A stretch of 64,000 nucleotides of DNA, from the NCBI RefSeq assembly GCF_032854445.1, contig NC_088300.1, forward strand, positions 71,212,984-71,276,983. The letters are read 5' to 3'. The position numbers and the translations under genes are program-made. The notes under the pieces are model-generated. The model saw only the letters and a list, made by a program, of their open reading frames with translations, did no database searches and had not been told where the DNA came from. This DNA comes from Liolophura sinensis. Taxonomy: Eukaryota > Mollusca > Polyplacophora > Chitonida > Chitonidae. The stretch's first letter is position 1; each line of letters opens with the position of its first letter. Below are positions 1 through 9,751 of this stretch, in pieces.

Positions 1-329
1 GTTCTTTCACTTAGGAAATGATCTAAAGTATTCATTATACGTGATAGAGTAATTGTTGATTTCTAATGGTAAGTACATAATGATATCATATTCCGCAAAA
101 AAATGATGCATAAACAACAAGCCCTCTCAAACAAAGCAGCGTCACGCGCACAACGCCACACGTCGACAGTCAACGATCTAGCGCCAGAAACGCTCGCTGT
201 TCTACATACGGTACCGAAAGTTTTGTTCATATGATGCGATTTGTCATATGGATTCCTCGAACTCGAGAAGTTGATTGACAATACAGCAAGTCTATTTCAT
301 AAGCCACAATTAGACAATGCAATTTGAAT
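1..329. other. left flank of the Polinton, nothing recognised
   Basis: This is AT-rich sequence outside the left terminal inverted repeat. The only open frame, on the minus strand at 63-281, is 72 codons long and shows no recognisable domain. I see no RNA gene or repeat here. Confidence 0.5.
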
Positions 330-489
330 AGTCCGCGCTGTGTATGGTATAGTATACAATAGTATAGTATAGTATAGTATGGTCGGTTTGTAAAGTTGGG
401 TTGAGCAGCTCCATCGCGCCAAAACTGACCAGTGACGACGAGGTGTTGACGCGTGAATTTCGTTCACGTTAGCGCGGATGGGATAAATT
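330..489 (+). repeat. left terminal inverted repeat of the Polinton
   Basis: This pairs with the reverse complement of 9752-9970. Shared blocks in order are the AGTC end, GCGCTGTGTATG, a run of TATAG pentamers, GGTCGG-TTGTA, a TCGCGCCAAAAC block, and AATTTCGTT followed by a GGGATAAAT block. The first 100 bp align almost without gaps. The inner part needs an indel of about 60 bp. Confidence 0.8.
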
Positions 490-689
490 GAGGTAGGGAG
501 GAGCCCTGAAGTTGCAAACTACTACGGCTATAATAATATGCAACGCCAGGTGACCCTGCCTTTATGAAACGATCCGCTTCTGACACCCCTCTGCTGCCAG
601 AGCCTGCAGAGAAGGAGGTGTGCATGCCATTTCCCAGTGAGACCGTGACCAAACTTCAGCTCGCCCCGTGACTGTGGGTGGAGGTGCGT

Positions 690-1318
690 GATGACAAGAT
701 GACTGAGATTCTACAATGTCCCATAGACCCCGACTCCCCACCCAAGCCTGCCGTTCTTGATGGCTAGGGTTAGCTTGAAGGAACTGGCTGCAGATGTCTC
801 CGAGGTTGGCTTGACGGTGCGTCAGCCGTTATCCGACGGTTGGTGTCTCTGTACTCTGTCCATCCCCTACGGCGCCATGTTTGTCCACGTGAAAAAATGG
901 AGAGCATACCGACTCGATGGCTTGAGGTGATCCTGACTACCTTAGAATGCGCACGACGCGGCACTCCAGCCCCTCATCCCACAATTGCAGTGCAAAGCAT
1001 ACGCTCCAGGCCTCAACAAACCACGCTTGGACATGACCGACCAGACCTCCCTTCCCTCATTGCTGCAGGACCAAGAGCTGACCATCAGCATCATGGACGA
1101 AATCCGTTACCTGAAAGAGGGAGCCGTGCTGCGCCAGGCGCGCAAGGCCCCACCAAGGAGGCGGGAAAGGAGGTGAAGCAGCAAATGAGTTAGTTTTTGC
1201 ACGAGACACCTATTCAGAAGGCCAGCCCTCACTTCGTCCAGATGTACGTGGAGCATATGGCAGCCAAACTGCGCAGGCCCTTCATGACTGTCCAGGACGA
1301 GCCCGCAGACAAGTAAGT
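690..1318 (+). pseudogene. unassigned Polinton plus-strand ORF remnant
   Basis: The open frame from 840 to 1193 is followed, after one stop codon, by further open sequence in the same frame to a stop at about 1315, ending in a Lys/Arg-Pro-Phe then acidic tail. An AATAAA-rich stretch at 1521-1545 could serve as its polyadenylation signal. Its position at the left end, ahead of integrase, suits one of the poorly conserved accessory proteins of Polintons. I do not recognise a domain. The in-frame stop and alternative open frames in the same interval suggest decay. Confidence 0.35.
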
Positions 1319-1927
1319 ACTTTTTTGCCCCACCGTCGCCACTTAGGTGTCGATCAGCATTCTTCCCACGTGTGTACAGGGACGTTAACAGGATGCGAGT
1401 TCTGAACATAGATCATTGCGAAGACTTTCATATCGGTGATTCACCATTGTCACCATCACGAAACATTTCTCACGGTGACCGGACATGTTGCCCCTGCATA
1501 AAATACACACATGACTGTTGGAATAAATGCAATAAAAAAAGAAAAAAAATGTGACATTGAACCCCCGGTCTTTTCGTTGGTTATTCCGCCTACATCATGT
1601 GTGTTATGGGTAGTCCACAGTATGTGATTTTATTATTGGCTGTATTGGTCGGTCGGTGACGGCACTAGAATGACGGTATGTTTTTTAAAAACCCTTTGTC
1701 TTTCTGGCCTGAATAACCTGCGAACCACGAACGGGTGGAAAGAATGGGTGGACGTCGTCACCGACCTTCCGCGTTACACGGGTGTACTCGTATTATGTTT
1801 AGGGATGGTGTCGTCAGTCAGGGACGTCTGTAGGTCACGCGAGTTTACACCGAAGACGTCTGCCGACACAAGGATCACGAGCCCATTCAGCAGTATTATT
1901 TAAATACTGTTCTCCCCACGTTGATGT
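1319..1927. other. spacer inside the Polinton
   Basis: It contains probable polyadenylation signals near 1521-1537 and a 77-codon open frame (1670-1903, plus) without recognisable domains. Nothing else is supported. Confidence 0.35.
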
Positions 1928-3245
1928 TTGAGGCTGTCGCCCCTACTCTCAAGACGCTCCATGTTAACTGCATGTACACAGTTGCCAACAGCAGCAGCAG
2001 CAGTAGTGCCGACAGAGGCGGCGGCGGAGGCGGAAGCAGGGATCAGATCAGACCCTGTTGATGCCACTTTCCATATACCATACTTCGAGCCCGATGGCCA
2101 AGCCTTCTTGCAGTTAAGCAGGTAACGGTTGTTGTTGTTCTCTTTTCAAACGCTCTCAACTCGACCAAGTCCGCCTGACATTGACTGTCTAAACCACCAG
2201 CCACGACCCGGTTACAGAAGACCCTATCGATGTCCATGCATTATACTACGAGCCCGACAGCCAAGAGGCTTACAGTGACGTCTGGTCCTTGGTTAGGCAA
2301 CCCGGCAACAAGGACTCAAAGTGAGTCGGTCCCGTGTGTCGGCTTGGTCTGCAAGGCATGTACACGCTGTAACCGGGTCGTGGTTGGTGGTATAGACAGT
2401 CAATGTCAGGCGGACCTGGTCGACATGAGAGCGTTTGCCAAAGAGAACGACAACAACCGTTACCCACTTAACTGCAAGAACGCTTGGGTGGTTCCACTGC
2501 CCTCCCCTGTTCGTCTGATCCAGGTGCTTCAACACATTTTCAAGACGGGGCGTCGACCGTTGTACCTGCAAACGGACGGAAGTAAAGAGTTTCTGAGCAG
2601 ACCTCTCTGGGCATTTTAAATGACAACGGGGTCTTCTTCTTTCACACGTTTAAGAAGACCAAAGCGTCCGAGGTAGAACGGTTAAACCTACCTTGAAAGC
2701 ACGCATGTACAAGTATTTCACTGCTCACAACACTAGGAGGTATCTGGACGCCTTAACGTTGCTGGTCCGCGGCTACAATCGAGCGTATTACCGGAGTATA
2801 GGGCGGGATGTCATCGAAGATGCAGAACCGGAAAGTAGTTCGTCGTGCGTTGTATGGCCCACCCACGTTCAAACGATCGGTGTACCGTTACCGTGATGGC
2901 GATCTCGTCCGTATAAGAAAAGTGAAAGTGAAAGTCGAAAAATCATACCTCCCGACTTGAAGCACGGAAATGTTCCGCATCGTCCGCATCCACCCTCGTC
3001 AGCACGTCTTGTAGACACTGGAGGACGAACGGCGAAGGGCTGCTCTGGCCGTTTTACCAGACTGAACAGCAACCGGCGACTGCCGCGGCAGACAAGTTTT
3101 ATCAGGTGGGCCAGATCTTAAAGACGGGGAGTTACCGAGGAAAACCGTACTATTAGGTGAAGTGGGTCGGTAACCACCCTGCTTCAATGCTTGGGTGCAG
3201 GCCACGGACGTCAAACGTATTTAACGCCGAGGGTGGTGGGGCGTC
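1928..3245 (+). pseudogene. Polinton integrase (DDE/rve family), broken
   Basis: Polinton integrases are retroviral-type DDE recombinases that insert the element. Fragments of one run through this interval in several frames. Around 2240-2310 is an N-terminal piece (YEPDSQEAYSDVW). At 2370-2440 is the first catalytic region (VVVGGIDSQCQADLVDM). At 2560-2600 is the second Asp region (YLQTDGSKEFL). At 2655-2685 is the catalytic Glu region (KASEVER), at roughly DD35E spacing. A C-terminal region follows from 2695 (KARMYKYFTAHNTRRYL) to about 2930 (RYRDGDLVRI). Frameshifts lie near 2480, 2620, 2690 and 2800, so no intact protein is possible. An inverted partial copy of the first catalytic region sits just upstream at 2120-2237. 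The Ala/Glu-rich 1928-2125 frame may be decayed leader sequence. Confidence 0.75.
2120..2237 (-). pseudogene. inverted partial duplicate of the integrase catalytic region
   Basis: Read on the minus strand, this encodes NRVVAGGLDSQCQADLVEL, the same segment that lies on the plus strand at about 2370-2460. The two arms form an imperfect inverted repeat separated by about 130 bp. The copy carries its own substitutions, so it is not recent. Confidence 0.75.
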
Positions 3246-3319
3246 TGTCACTTCATAATCAGCCTGCAACAAAGGATGAATCAGTGCGTACAAGGCTTGC
3301 GCGAGAATAAAGAAGCACC

Positions 3320-3511
3320 GTGGAAGCCGTGCTCGGAGTTCTTCTGTTCAGACTTTGTCTTGGAGTCTTGGTAGGTGGTTTGACCGCGGGACTCAGCGTG
3401 CAGCTCCTCCATTCATTATCTACAAGGGCAATTGAACAAGACGCCTCGCCGTTGGCCGTTGGCCAGGAAGTCTTCTCCCTTACCACCGCTGCCGCCTCCA
3501 TGGCCGAGTGA
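3320..3511 (+). CDS. small hydrophobic Polinton ORF
   Basis: This 63-codon frame has a Gly/Leu/Val-rich segment (residues 4-30, including LGVLVGGLTAGLSVQLL) that could span a membrane, followed by a polar tail. It lies between integrase and ATPase. I cannot match it to a named protein. It may be a real small membrane protein or part of a larger decayed gene. Confidence 0.35.
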   Translation: MEAVLGVLLFRLCLGVLVGGLTAGLSVQLLHSLSTRAIEQDASPLAVGQEVFSLTTAAASMAE

Positions 3512-3734
3512 TATTGTGAGTCGACTTGACAGCACTATCCTGGGCGAAGACCTGACACACCGCTACCCAAGCCGTTTACCGGCAAGCGGGACGCCTCCAC
3601 GGGCCAACCCACCTCTTCCTGGTCGAATTTTACTGGATCTTCCAGTCCACCCAAACCCGCCGCCGACACCGACCATCACTCCCTAGCACCACCTCACCTC
3701 AGGCGACGGCGGTCACAACGGACAGAAGGACTAA

Positions 3735-4085
3735 CCCAGCTTCTCCAGCCATGGATATTCGATGAGAACATCCGTTTACCTGGATTGTCAGCAGACAGTC
3801 GGGGTGTGGAAAGTCCGTGTTTGTGAAACGGCTGGTGGAGCACGCTCAAGCCCTCATTCACCTACCCCCGCACCGCGTCATCTGGTGTTACGGAGAGTGA
3901 CAGCCGTGGTACGTCACGCTATGCAACGTACTGTCTGAAACAGGTGTGCCTAGCCTGTCAGCATTCGACGTTAGTCGTCGTGGACGAACGCATGACAAAG
4001 CTGTTTACTTCAAAGCCATGAAGATCCCTCGAATCAGGGGATGCATCCCAACATGGGGCGACACCGAGCGATTTAACGATCGCCA
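3735..4085 (+). pseudogene. Polinton packaging ATPase (FtsK/HerA type), broken
   Basis: The frame around 3772-3900 reads PFTWIVSRQSGCGKSVFVKR, which contains a P-loop whose first Gly is replaced by Arg, followed by a conserved RVIWCYGE segment that ends in a stop at about 3898. Downstream, at 3960-4010, a frameshifted segment retains the region expected to hold the Walker B strand (VVVDE or similar). In Polintons and related viruses this ATPase packages DNA into the capsid. Its length of about 115 codons, against the usual 220 or more, shows internal deletion. Confidence 0.7.
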
Positions 4086-4330
4086 GTGCGAGTGAGTGTG
4101 GGAAAAACTGGACACACCACCCCATGCGAAAAAAAATCCTCTACAGCATCACGATCTGTGTCCGCCCTCCTGCCTACCAGTGTACCACTCCTCTTGCCTC
4201 TCCGTATACCACGCCTTCTTCCTCCACCATCTCCACCAAAACCACGCCTACCACCACGCCACGCCGACTACGCCCTCTCTCCAGCCATCGTACCACCGCA
4301 GATGTGGAGTCCTTATTAAATACCCGTACC
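4086..4330 (+). other. Thr/Pro/Ser-rich low-complexity stretch
   Basis: All three plus-strand frames are open, because the DNA is a degenerate run of ACC/CCA/CAC triplets. One frame reads as a Thr-Pro-Ser-rich segment. It may be a low-complexity part of a capsid gene or simple composition drift. No domain is visible. Confidence 0.4.
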
Positions 4331-4370
4331 AGATGTAAAGACGGCCCCCGTAGGAGATCACTGCACCAAC

Positions 4371-4685
4371 ATATCTTACGTGACCCTACTCAGTAACAGC
4401 TCGCACGGCTACTTGCCCAACAATACCTTGGCGCGTTTCACCACGAAACTGCCACAGCCCATGGTTGGAGACACGCTGGCGCCACTGGTGCCGCTGATTC
4501 CCACGAAGTACGGGCAGCACATCTCCAGGACCGTCCAACACGTGGAATACATCCCCGTTCGGAGCAAGCATTTCTCGGCGGTGGAAATTGATATTTGGGA
4601 CGACAAGGGCCAACCCGTGCGATTCGATCGCGGAAGAGTGGTGCTCACTCTTCACTTTTGTCAGCGGCGCGCTTTACTTTTGTAA
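4371..4685 (+). pseudogene. Polinton capsid-associated protein, N- and C-terminal pieces fused
   Basis: The frame starts with a YVTLLSNSSHGYLPNNTL motif typical of the N-terminus of a widespread Polinton virion-type protein. It then passes directly to that family's C-terminal motif (VEYIPVRSKHFSAVEIDIWD, then LTLHFCQRRA). The family normally has several hundred residues; here about 100 remain, so the middle is deleted in frame. Family recognition is from memory of Polinton-encoded proteins. I do not assign it to major capsid or penton. Confidence 0.6.
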
Positions 4686-4935
4686 TGAGCGTCATAGACA
4701 ACCCCGCGATGTGTCGATCCTATATCGACTATTACGCCATGCAAGCTGGCGGAGATGGATTACCTGTGTTTCGGGGTGCAGCCGTACAGCGAGGTCACGA
4801 TTTGCTGGGCATTTTCATCAAAATGGCACAACTCTTGTTAAGCCTGACGAGCAAGCGTTGGGAAAAACAGCATTACGCACAGGACTGAAAGTCATGGACG
4901 ACGTGTGGGGTGGAACACCGGTGAGCCATGCATAG
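4685..4935 (+). pseudogene. small Polinton virion protein, Gly-rich N-terminus (pX-like)
   Basis: A frame beginning ATG at 4685 reads into GGDGLPVFRGAAVQRGH, a motif found in the short basic or amphipathic proteins encoded just after the previous gene in Polintons. A frameshift near 4885 moves the continuation (KTALRTGLKVMDDVWGG) into another frame. Its position directly downstream of the capsid-associated gene supports the call. Function in the family is inferred to be virion structure. Confidence 0.55.
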
Positions 4936-5029
4936 AAACGTTACGTTGTGGACAGAGGAAGACAGTTGTTGGGCAAAGCCGGTCGCTATGCAGGAGAGCA
5001 ACACCGGGCTTTACAAACGGTGGCAGCTC

Positions 5030-5240
5030 ACGGCCCAACGTGGGATCGGTAGACATGCTGGGGCGCCTGCACTGCGACAGGTTCCTGCAATACATGCTGT
5101 TGCCCTGCATACGCATACCTCGGATCACGCCACTCGCGCTTTGGTGGTTGCACAACACGGAGAGGTACACGTCCTTGTCTACAGCCCGAGCGCTAACGCC
5201 TTTGCAGGATAGTTTTTCTTTACTGTTTAATTCCCCGCTT
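5030..5240 (+). pseudogene. fragment of the F54H12.2-like Polinton capsid protein
   Basis: The open frame carries MLGRLHCDRFLQ near 5056-5090, followed by a basic IRIPR-type segment. This resembles the conserved core of the transposon-derived F54H12.2-like family, which is thought to be a Polinton structural protein. Only about 60 codons remain of a protein normally several hundred long. Confidence 0.5.
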
Positions 5241-5350
5241 TAGCAATAGCATGTCTTCGAACACAAGCTGACGATAGCTTTACCAGTTTACAAAACTTTG
5301 AAGAGCCCTGGCGTGTGTTTATCAAAGTCGTAGTGGTCGCGTCGAGGCAG

Positions 5351-6720
5351 CTATTTGTCCCGCTCCGCCTCGTATACCGCCCGCAGTTGGGGTTTAACCA
5401 AGGATTCCCAGTCTGGGTCTGACCTGGCCATGTACGTCAAATCCGTATCCATCACACGGTACTTCCAGTCAGGCTTGTCAAAAAAGCGAGCCATAAAATG
5501 GTAGCAGAGCTCACACATAATGAGTTTGGCGTATTGATACACCATACATCCTATTTGCAACGGTAGGTTGTAATGAAGGGTCTTTCGTCTCCACTTCAAA
5601 GGCGTTGTCATCGATCTGGTCGACGGTACGGTACCGTACACTCCCCAGTAACTGGCGCGTCTTCGATAGGCAACAGATTTTCACATTCACGTGTCGGCCT
5701 TGGTTTGTCACTGTTTTGTCATACCCGGAATTTCCCAACAACTTCATTGTTTCACTGATGAGTGCCTTGGAAGGGTCAGCCTTCTTTTTTTCGCTGGGCT
5801 TGAGTGACGGCGTCCGCAAAAGTTTGGAAGGCTCGCTAGGGCGTGTACTCCATCACTTGGTAAACGCGGGTCACTACCAACCCGTAAGCGTGCTTCCTCC
5901 ACGTCTCCTGCAGGGTCTTCTACTCGGCGTCCGTGCACGGTTGATGGGTGAGATCGTTGTCGAAAGCGTGGCGGGGTGCGAACGTCGTTTCCTCCAGCCG
6001 GGCGAGGGAGTCTATATAGCTATAACAAAAGTTGCCTTCGGTGACGCGGCATTGCCATAACTGTAATTAGGGGCCAAGTAATTCGAATGTCCATAAGTTT
6101 CAGCTGCGGCGTACTGAGGGAAATATGATTGTTGTTTCTCTTGATGACACCCAACTTGATCAGGTGGGGGTAAAGCTGTTTCTTGATCAAGTTCAGGCCG
6201 TATTTGCCCGAGTTGAAGCCGAGGACGGGGCACTGGTCGTTTTAGTGGATGAATTTGTCCCCAACTCGCCGAGTGTAAAACTGTTTGGTGTCTTTGGATT
6301 CGATGCGCTCTTCTAACTGGTCCAGGATGTAGGCGTAACGCTCTGTGAAATAGGCGCTACTGACCTCACTGATGGTATTGAGGTAAGCCATCACCCGTTC
6401 GACGGGTTGATCGTAGTTGGGTACGTTGGTGTTGGCACTCATGGGTATGTGGTGGGACGTCCATTCCGTCGAGCCGGTAGTCCCTTCGTTCACAGAGGCC
6501 AGGTAAGTTTCGAAGTCGTAACATGCTTGTTAAGGGAATATCCCGTTGTCACCTTCAAGGAGATAAATGCCCATGTCCGGCAACACTTTGAAAATAGTGG
6601 GTTGATTGTGGAATACACCTCCCGGGCACTGGCAGAGAACGGCGTTGGTGCACGTCTGACCGTGTCGTCGTAATTTATACAGCTTACTAAACGTCTTATG
6701 ACATACTTCACACGTGTAGA
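5351..6720 (-). pseudogene. Polinton protein-primed DNA polymerase B, broken and internally deleted
   Basis: Reading on the minus strand from 6720, the order is a C2H2 finger (YTCEVCHKTFSKLYKLRRH, about 6660-6720), a linker with the CYDFETYLA exonuclease-type motif (about 6510), VLGFNSGKYGLNLIKKQLYP (about 6185-6245), and a segment matching the exonuclease/TPR region to 5860. Then come the polymerase motif B region (SETMKLLGNSGYDKTVTNQG, about 5690-5755) and the motif C region (YRVMDTDLTYMA, about 5430-5460). In the last the usual Ser of DTDS is Leu. Several frameshifts (near 5580, 6060, 6245, 6490) and a missing block between exonuclease and motif B show it is inactive. The frame ends early at 5351. 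It is transcribed opposite to the structural genes, as is usual for this family. Confidence 0.82.
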
Positions 6721-7400
6721 ATTGAGTGTATCAAGCCACTGGATTCGATGGGGAGGCAGGCCAAGAACTGATATGATCTGGTATTCATACTGCCTACCAC
6801 ACGCCTACCCCGCCCAGCGCCGGAAAGCGTCTCCAGAGCCGTCTACATCATCTCCATAAACAAAAGAAGAGCTCTTACAATGTGTATTTACTCGTCAAGA
6901 CAGTGGGAGGGCCGGTACGTTGAATCCGTCGAAGTCATGGTAGGAGAGATAGAAGCCCGAATACGAGAGCGACCCAACAATGTGTAGTGGTTTATGATCC
7001 AGGCAGCGTTAATAGCCCAACCATCCCAAGGCGCACCAACGGCAGCAGCAGTGGTGGACGATGCTAACCTAGTGCCAGGGGTACCCACCGTGGGTGGTGT
7101 GACAGCACCAGTCACAACCACGGAAACAGCGTATGAACAGATCCCCTCAAGACTATCATATATGCTACATGCGGCCGTCTGAGAGATGCCACCTACCATG
7201 CGGCCAAGCGTGAATTTGTAGTTATTGTGTGGCGCATTTGGAGCGTTACAACTGCCATATTTGTAAGGAGCAACAACAACATAACAATAACAACAGCAAC
7301 AACAATAATAATAATAATCTGAGAATAAGTTTTACAGCGGTGAAAAGTTGTGTTGACGAGGATTGAATGAGGTTGTGTACCAGGGAAGCGTGCCGTGGAC
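6721..7400. other. Polinton interior without recognisable gene
   Basis: Short open frames occur on both strands (for example 6994-7182 plus, Ala/Val/Pro/Thr-rich), but none shows a domain. A CAA/TAA microsatellite occupies about 7268-7320. Confidence 0.4.
7268..7320 (+). repeat. CAA/TAA trinucleotide microsatellite
   Basis: An interrupted CAACAA run passes into AATAATAATAAT. Any peptide drawn from it is low-complexity. Confidence 0.75.
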
Positions 7401-7805
7401 GTTTGTGTCCAGTCGGCACAGCTTGTTGCACTGGTCCGATACTTCTTACATATAAACAACGCTCAGATTTTGATTTTTACTGGCACATGCAGCCAACTCA
7501 GGCCTGTACCAGCACTCTTCATGTACATTAACGAGGTTGTGTACATCCAGGGTAGTGGGCCGTGCACTTCCTACATATAAACAACGCACATCCGACAACT
7601 CTCCATACTCTCGACGTTGATGCCGCTGTAATTTTTCCCCGGCTTACTGATACATGTTTGTATGTATTAAGCGTTAGATTTTAGTATTGTGCCTGTTACA
7701 TTATGGGAGAATCGAGCGTGGTCGTTTGTGTAATGTAGTTACGAAGGCGGTCGGTACTCCTATATTGTGCTTTCCCATATCAACAACGCTCAGTCTTTCA
7801 TTCAA

Positions 7806-8434
7806 TTTACTCTGCATTTTATTCTTTTCTGACAAATATGTGTATGTATTAAGCATTAGATGTTTCTCTGTGTTTAGTGTTTGTTTAAAAAAATGAATAA
7901 AGTATAAAAAAAAACATAAAAAATTTCCTGACTAGTCGGCGGTCAAATTATTTTTTTTAAGTCACTGTCATAGAGAAAAAGTATGGTCAGTTGGAGCCGA
8001 GGTGTGGGGGTGTGGAATGGGCTGACACCCCGGCGAGCAGTGCGAGCCACGAACTCAGCGTCCGTAGGCTCGCCGATGGAGCGGCCACTTTGGAGGATCT
8101 GTCTATAGCCGAGGAAAATGGGGTCTTCCAGCCCTGTACAAAGGGAAGCAAATCTTAAAACTGATAAACAGCAGTGCCCTCTACCTATTTAAATAACAAT
8201 ACCACTGATTTCAATACTAACACCAGTAATGATGGATAATAAAAGCTGACATTGTTATTCAAATAAATAGAGGGTACTGCTGTTTTATCGGAATACAAGA
8301 TTTGCTTCCCTTTGTGGAAGGCTGGCGAAGCCCATTATGGCGAGGCAAGAAGCATGGGGCGGAGAATGCCAGGCCCTCGGGGGTGCGTGAAGGGTGATGC
8401 CTAGGGCTGTCTTGAAAACATGGCAGCAGTGACC
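7806..8434 (+). repeat. direct repeat copy 1 (about 630 bp, includes a MITE)
   Basis: It shares in order with 8449-8975: a CTGCA-TTTATTCTTT block, TGTATGTATTAAGCATTAGA, the CCCGACTAGTCGGCGGTCAAA-type block, the TCACTGTCATAGAGAAAA block, CACGAACTCAGC, and a terminal block with GGCAAGAAGCATGGGGC and GTCTTGAAAACATGGCAGC. The first copy is longer because of the MITE at 8138-8315. Confidence 0.8.
8138..8315. mobile_element. 178-bp foldback MITE
   Basis: Two arms of about 65 nt are inverted copies of each other (start ACAAAGGGAAGCAAATCTT, end its complement) around a short loop. The insertion interrupts repeat copy 1 at a point where copy 2 is continuous, which dates it after the duplication. I could not define a target-site duplication. 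It is too short to code. Confidence 0.75.
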
Positions 8435-8448
8435 GTGCAACAGTTTCT

Positions 8449-8975
8449 CTGCACTTTATTCTTTACCGACAAAGTTTTGTATGTATTAAGCATTAGATGT
8501 TTCTCTGTGTTTAGCATTTGTTTGAAAAAATAAAAACAATTCCCGACTAGTCGGCGGTCAAATCAAGTTTTTTTATAAAGTTACTGTCATAGAGAAAAGG
8601 TATTGTCAGTTGGAGATGGTGTGGGATGGGCTGACACCCCCGCGAGTGTGAACCACGAACTCAGCTTGCGTAGGCTCACCGATGAAGTTATTGATATTTT
8701 TCTAATGGGCCAGGCGACCACTTTACGGGATCTATGTATAGCTGGAGATTATGTTGGTGTGGTGCTCCGTAGGGGCTCAACGACGAGATTTGTGATAGTG
8801 TCTCATGGGCCAGGCGGCCACTTTGCCGGATCTGTATATAAATTTAGCTGGGGACAATTATGTTTTTGTGGCGAGGCAAGAAGCATGGGGCGAGAATGAT
8901 AGGCCCCCGGGGCGTGCGTGAAGGGCGATGCCTCGGGCTGTCTTGAAAACATGGCAGCAGTGACCGTGCAAAGGT
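8449..8975 (+). repeat. direct repeat copy 2 with a 98-codon open frame
   Basis: This is the second copy of the duplicated unit. An open frame at 8603-8899 exists here but is broken in copy 1. It contains an internal echo (GQATT and GPGGHF segments with similar DNA, MGQAT/HGPGG), meaning part of the unit is itself duplicated. No domain is recognised, so I do not call a gene. Confidence 0.75.
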
Positions 8976-9244
8976 GTCGATGGTGAATTTGTTTGGTGTG
9001 AGATCCCCCGTGGGGATGTCCGGGTACTGGCATCAAGCACCTCAGCCCCTTAGGGTAAAAGCGACTAACCCAGAAAACCTCTGACTTTGGTCCGACTAGT
9101 TAGTTTGTTTTGTTTGATAAACTTAGCGATATTCCCTGTGGGGGTCCCTGGGTCAGACATAACTACCTAAGACGATGCGCTCGCCAACCCTACAACCGGT
9201 AAAACTGTCTCCTGGCAGGCTTCATATGTGTAAATCCGCTCTTT

Positions 9245-9586
9245 CTTTTTCCCGTGCATCTGCTGGTGCCGGACCAAGTGCGTCCTCGGACAAACGCCCG
9301 GGCACATGAACGTGTGGTACGTGAATCTCTCTCCCCCTATGTGCTGCGTTCGCTCATGCCTGAGCTAGTTGTCTCGTCTGGAAAATGTCCTGGCACATGT
9401 TCGGCAAGCGAACTCACCCCTCTCCGAAGACTCTCCTCCTCCCCCTCCTCCTCCGTCAGACGCTCCGTGCCCTTGGCGTTGATGTCGCACTAAATTATCT
9501 CGGCGACTAAATTCGCGCTGACATTGTGCACATGTGTGGGTCATGATTTGTTTTGACGAGAAATGCCGTCCGCTAACACTTTTCAA
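9245..9586 (-). pseudogene. C2H2 zinc-finger ORF of the Polinton
   Basis: From a start at 9586, the first finger is CAQCQREFSRRDNLVRHQRQ-GH, followed by a poly-Gly linker and a second finger beginning CRTCARTFSRRDN. A stop at about 9365 interrupts the second finger, but the same frame continues beyond it (LRHERTQH), and a third, degenerate finger (HLVRHQQMH) ends near 9250. Polinton polymerase genes often begin with such fingers, so this may be the detached N-terminus of the polymerase at 5351-6720, now 2.5 kb away. It could also be a separate gene. Confidence 0.65.
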
Positions 9587-9751
9587 GCCGTTTTGTACAC
9601 GCTGCTAAAACCCAGAAGAAAAAAAAAACAATAAAACAATCAACTACTGTGATGGGAGCGCACCCTTCCTTCTGTCGTCAGCGAATGGGTAAATCGGAGA
9701 AAATAACAAGGGTTTAGCTGTAGCGGCACGATCCCCGTATCTCACAACCTT

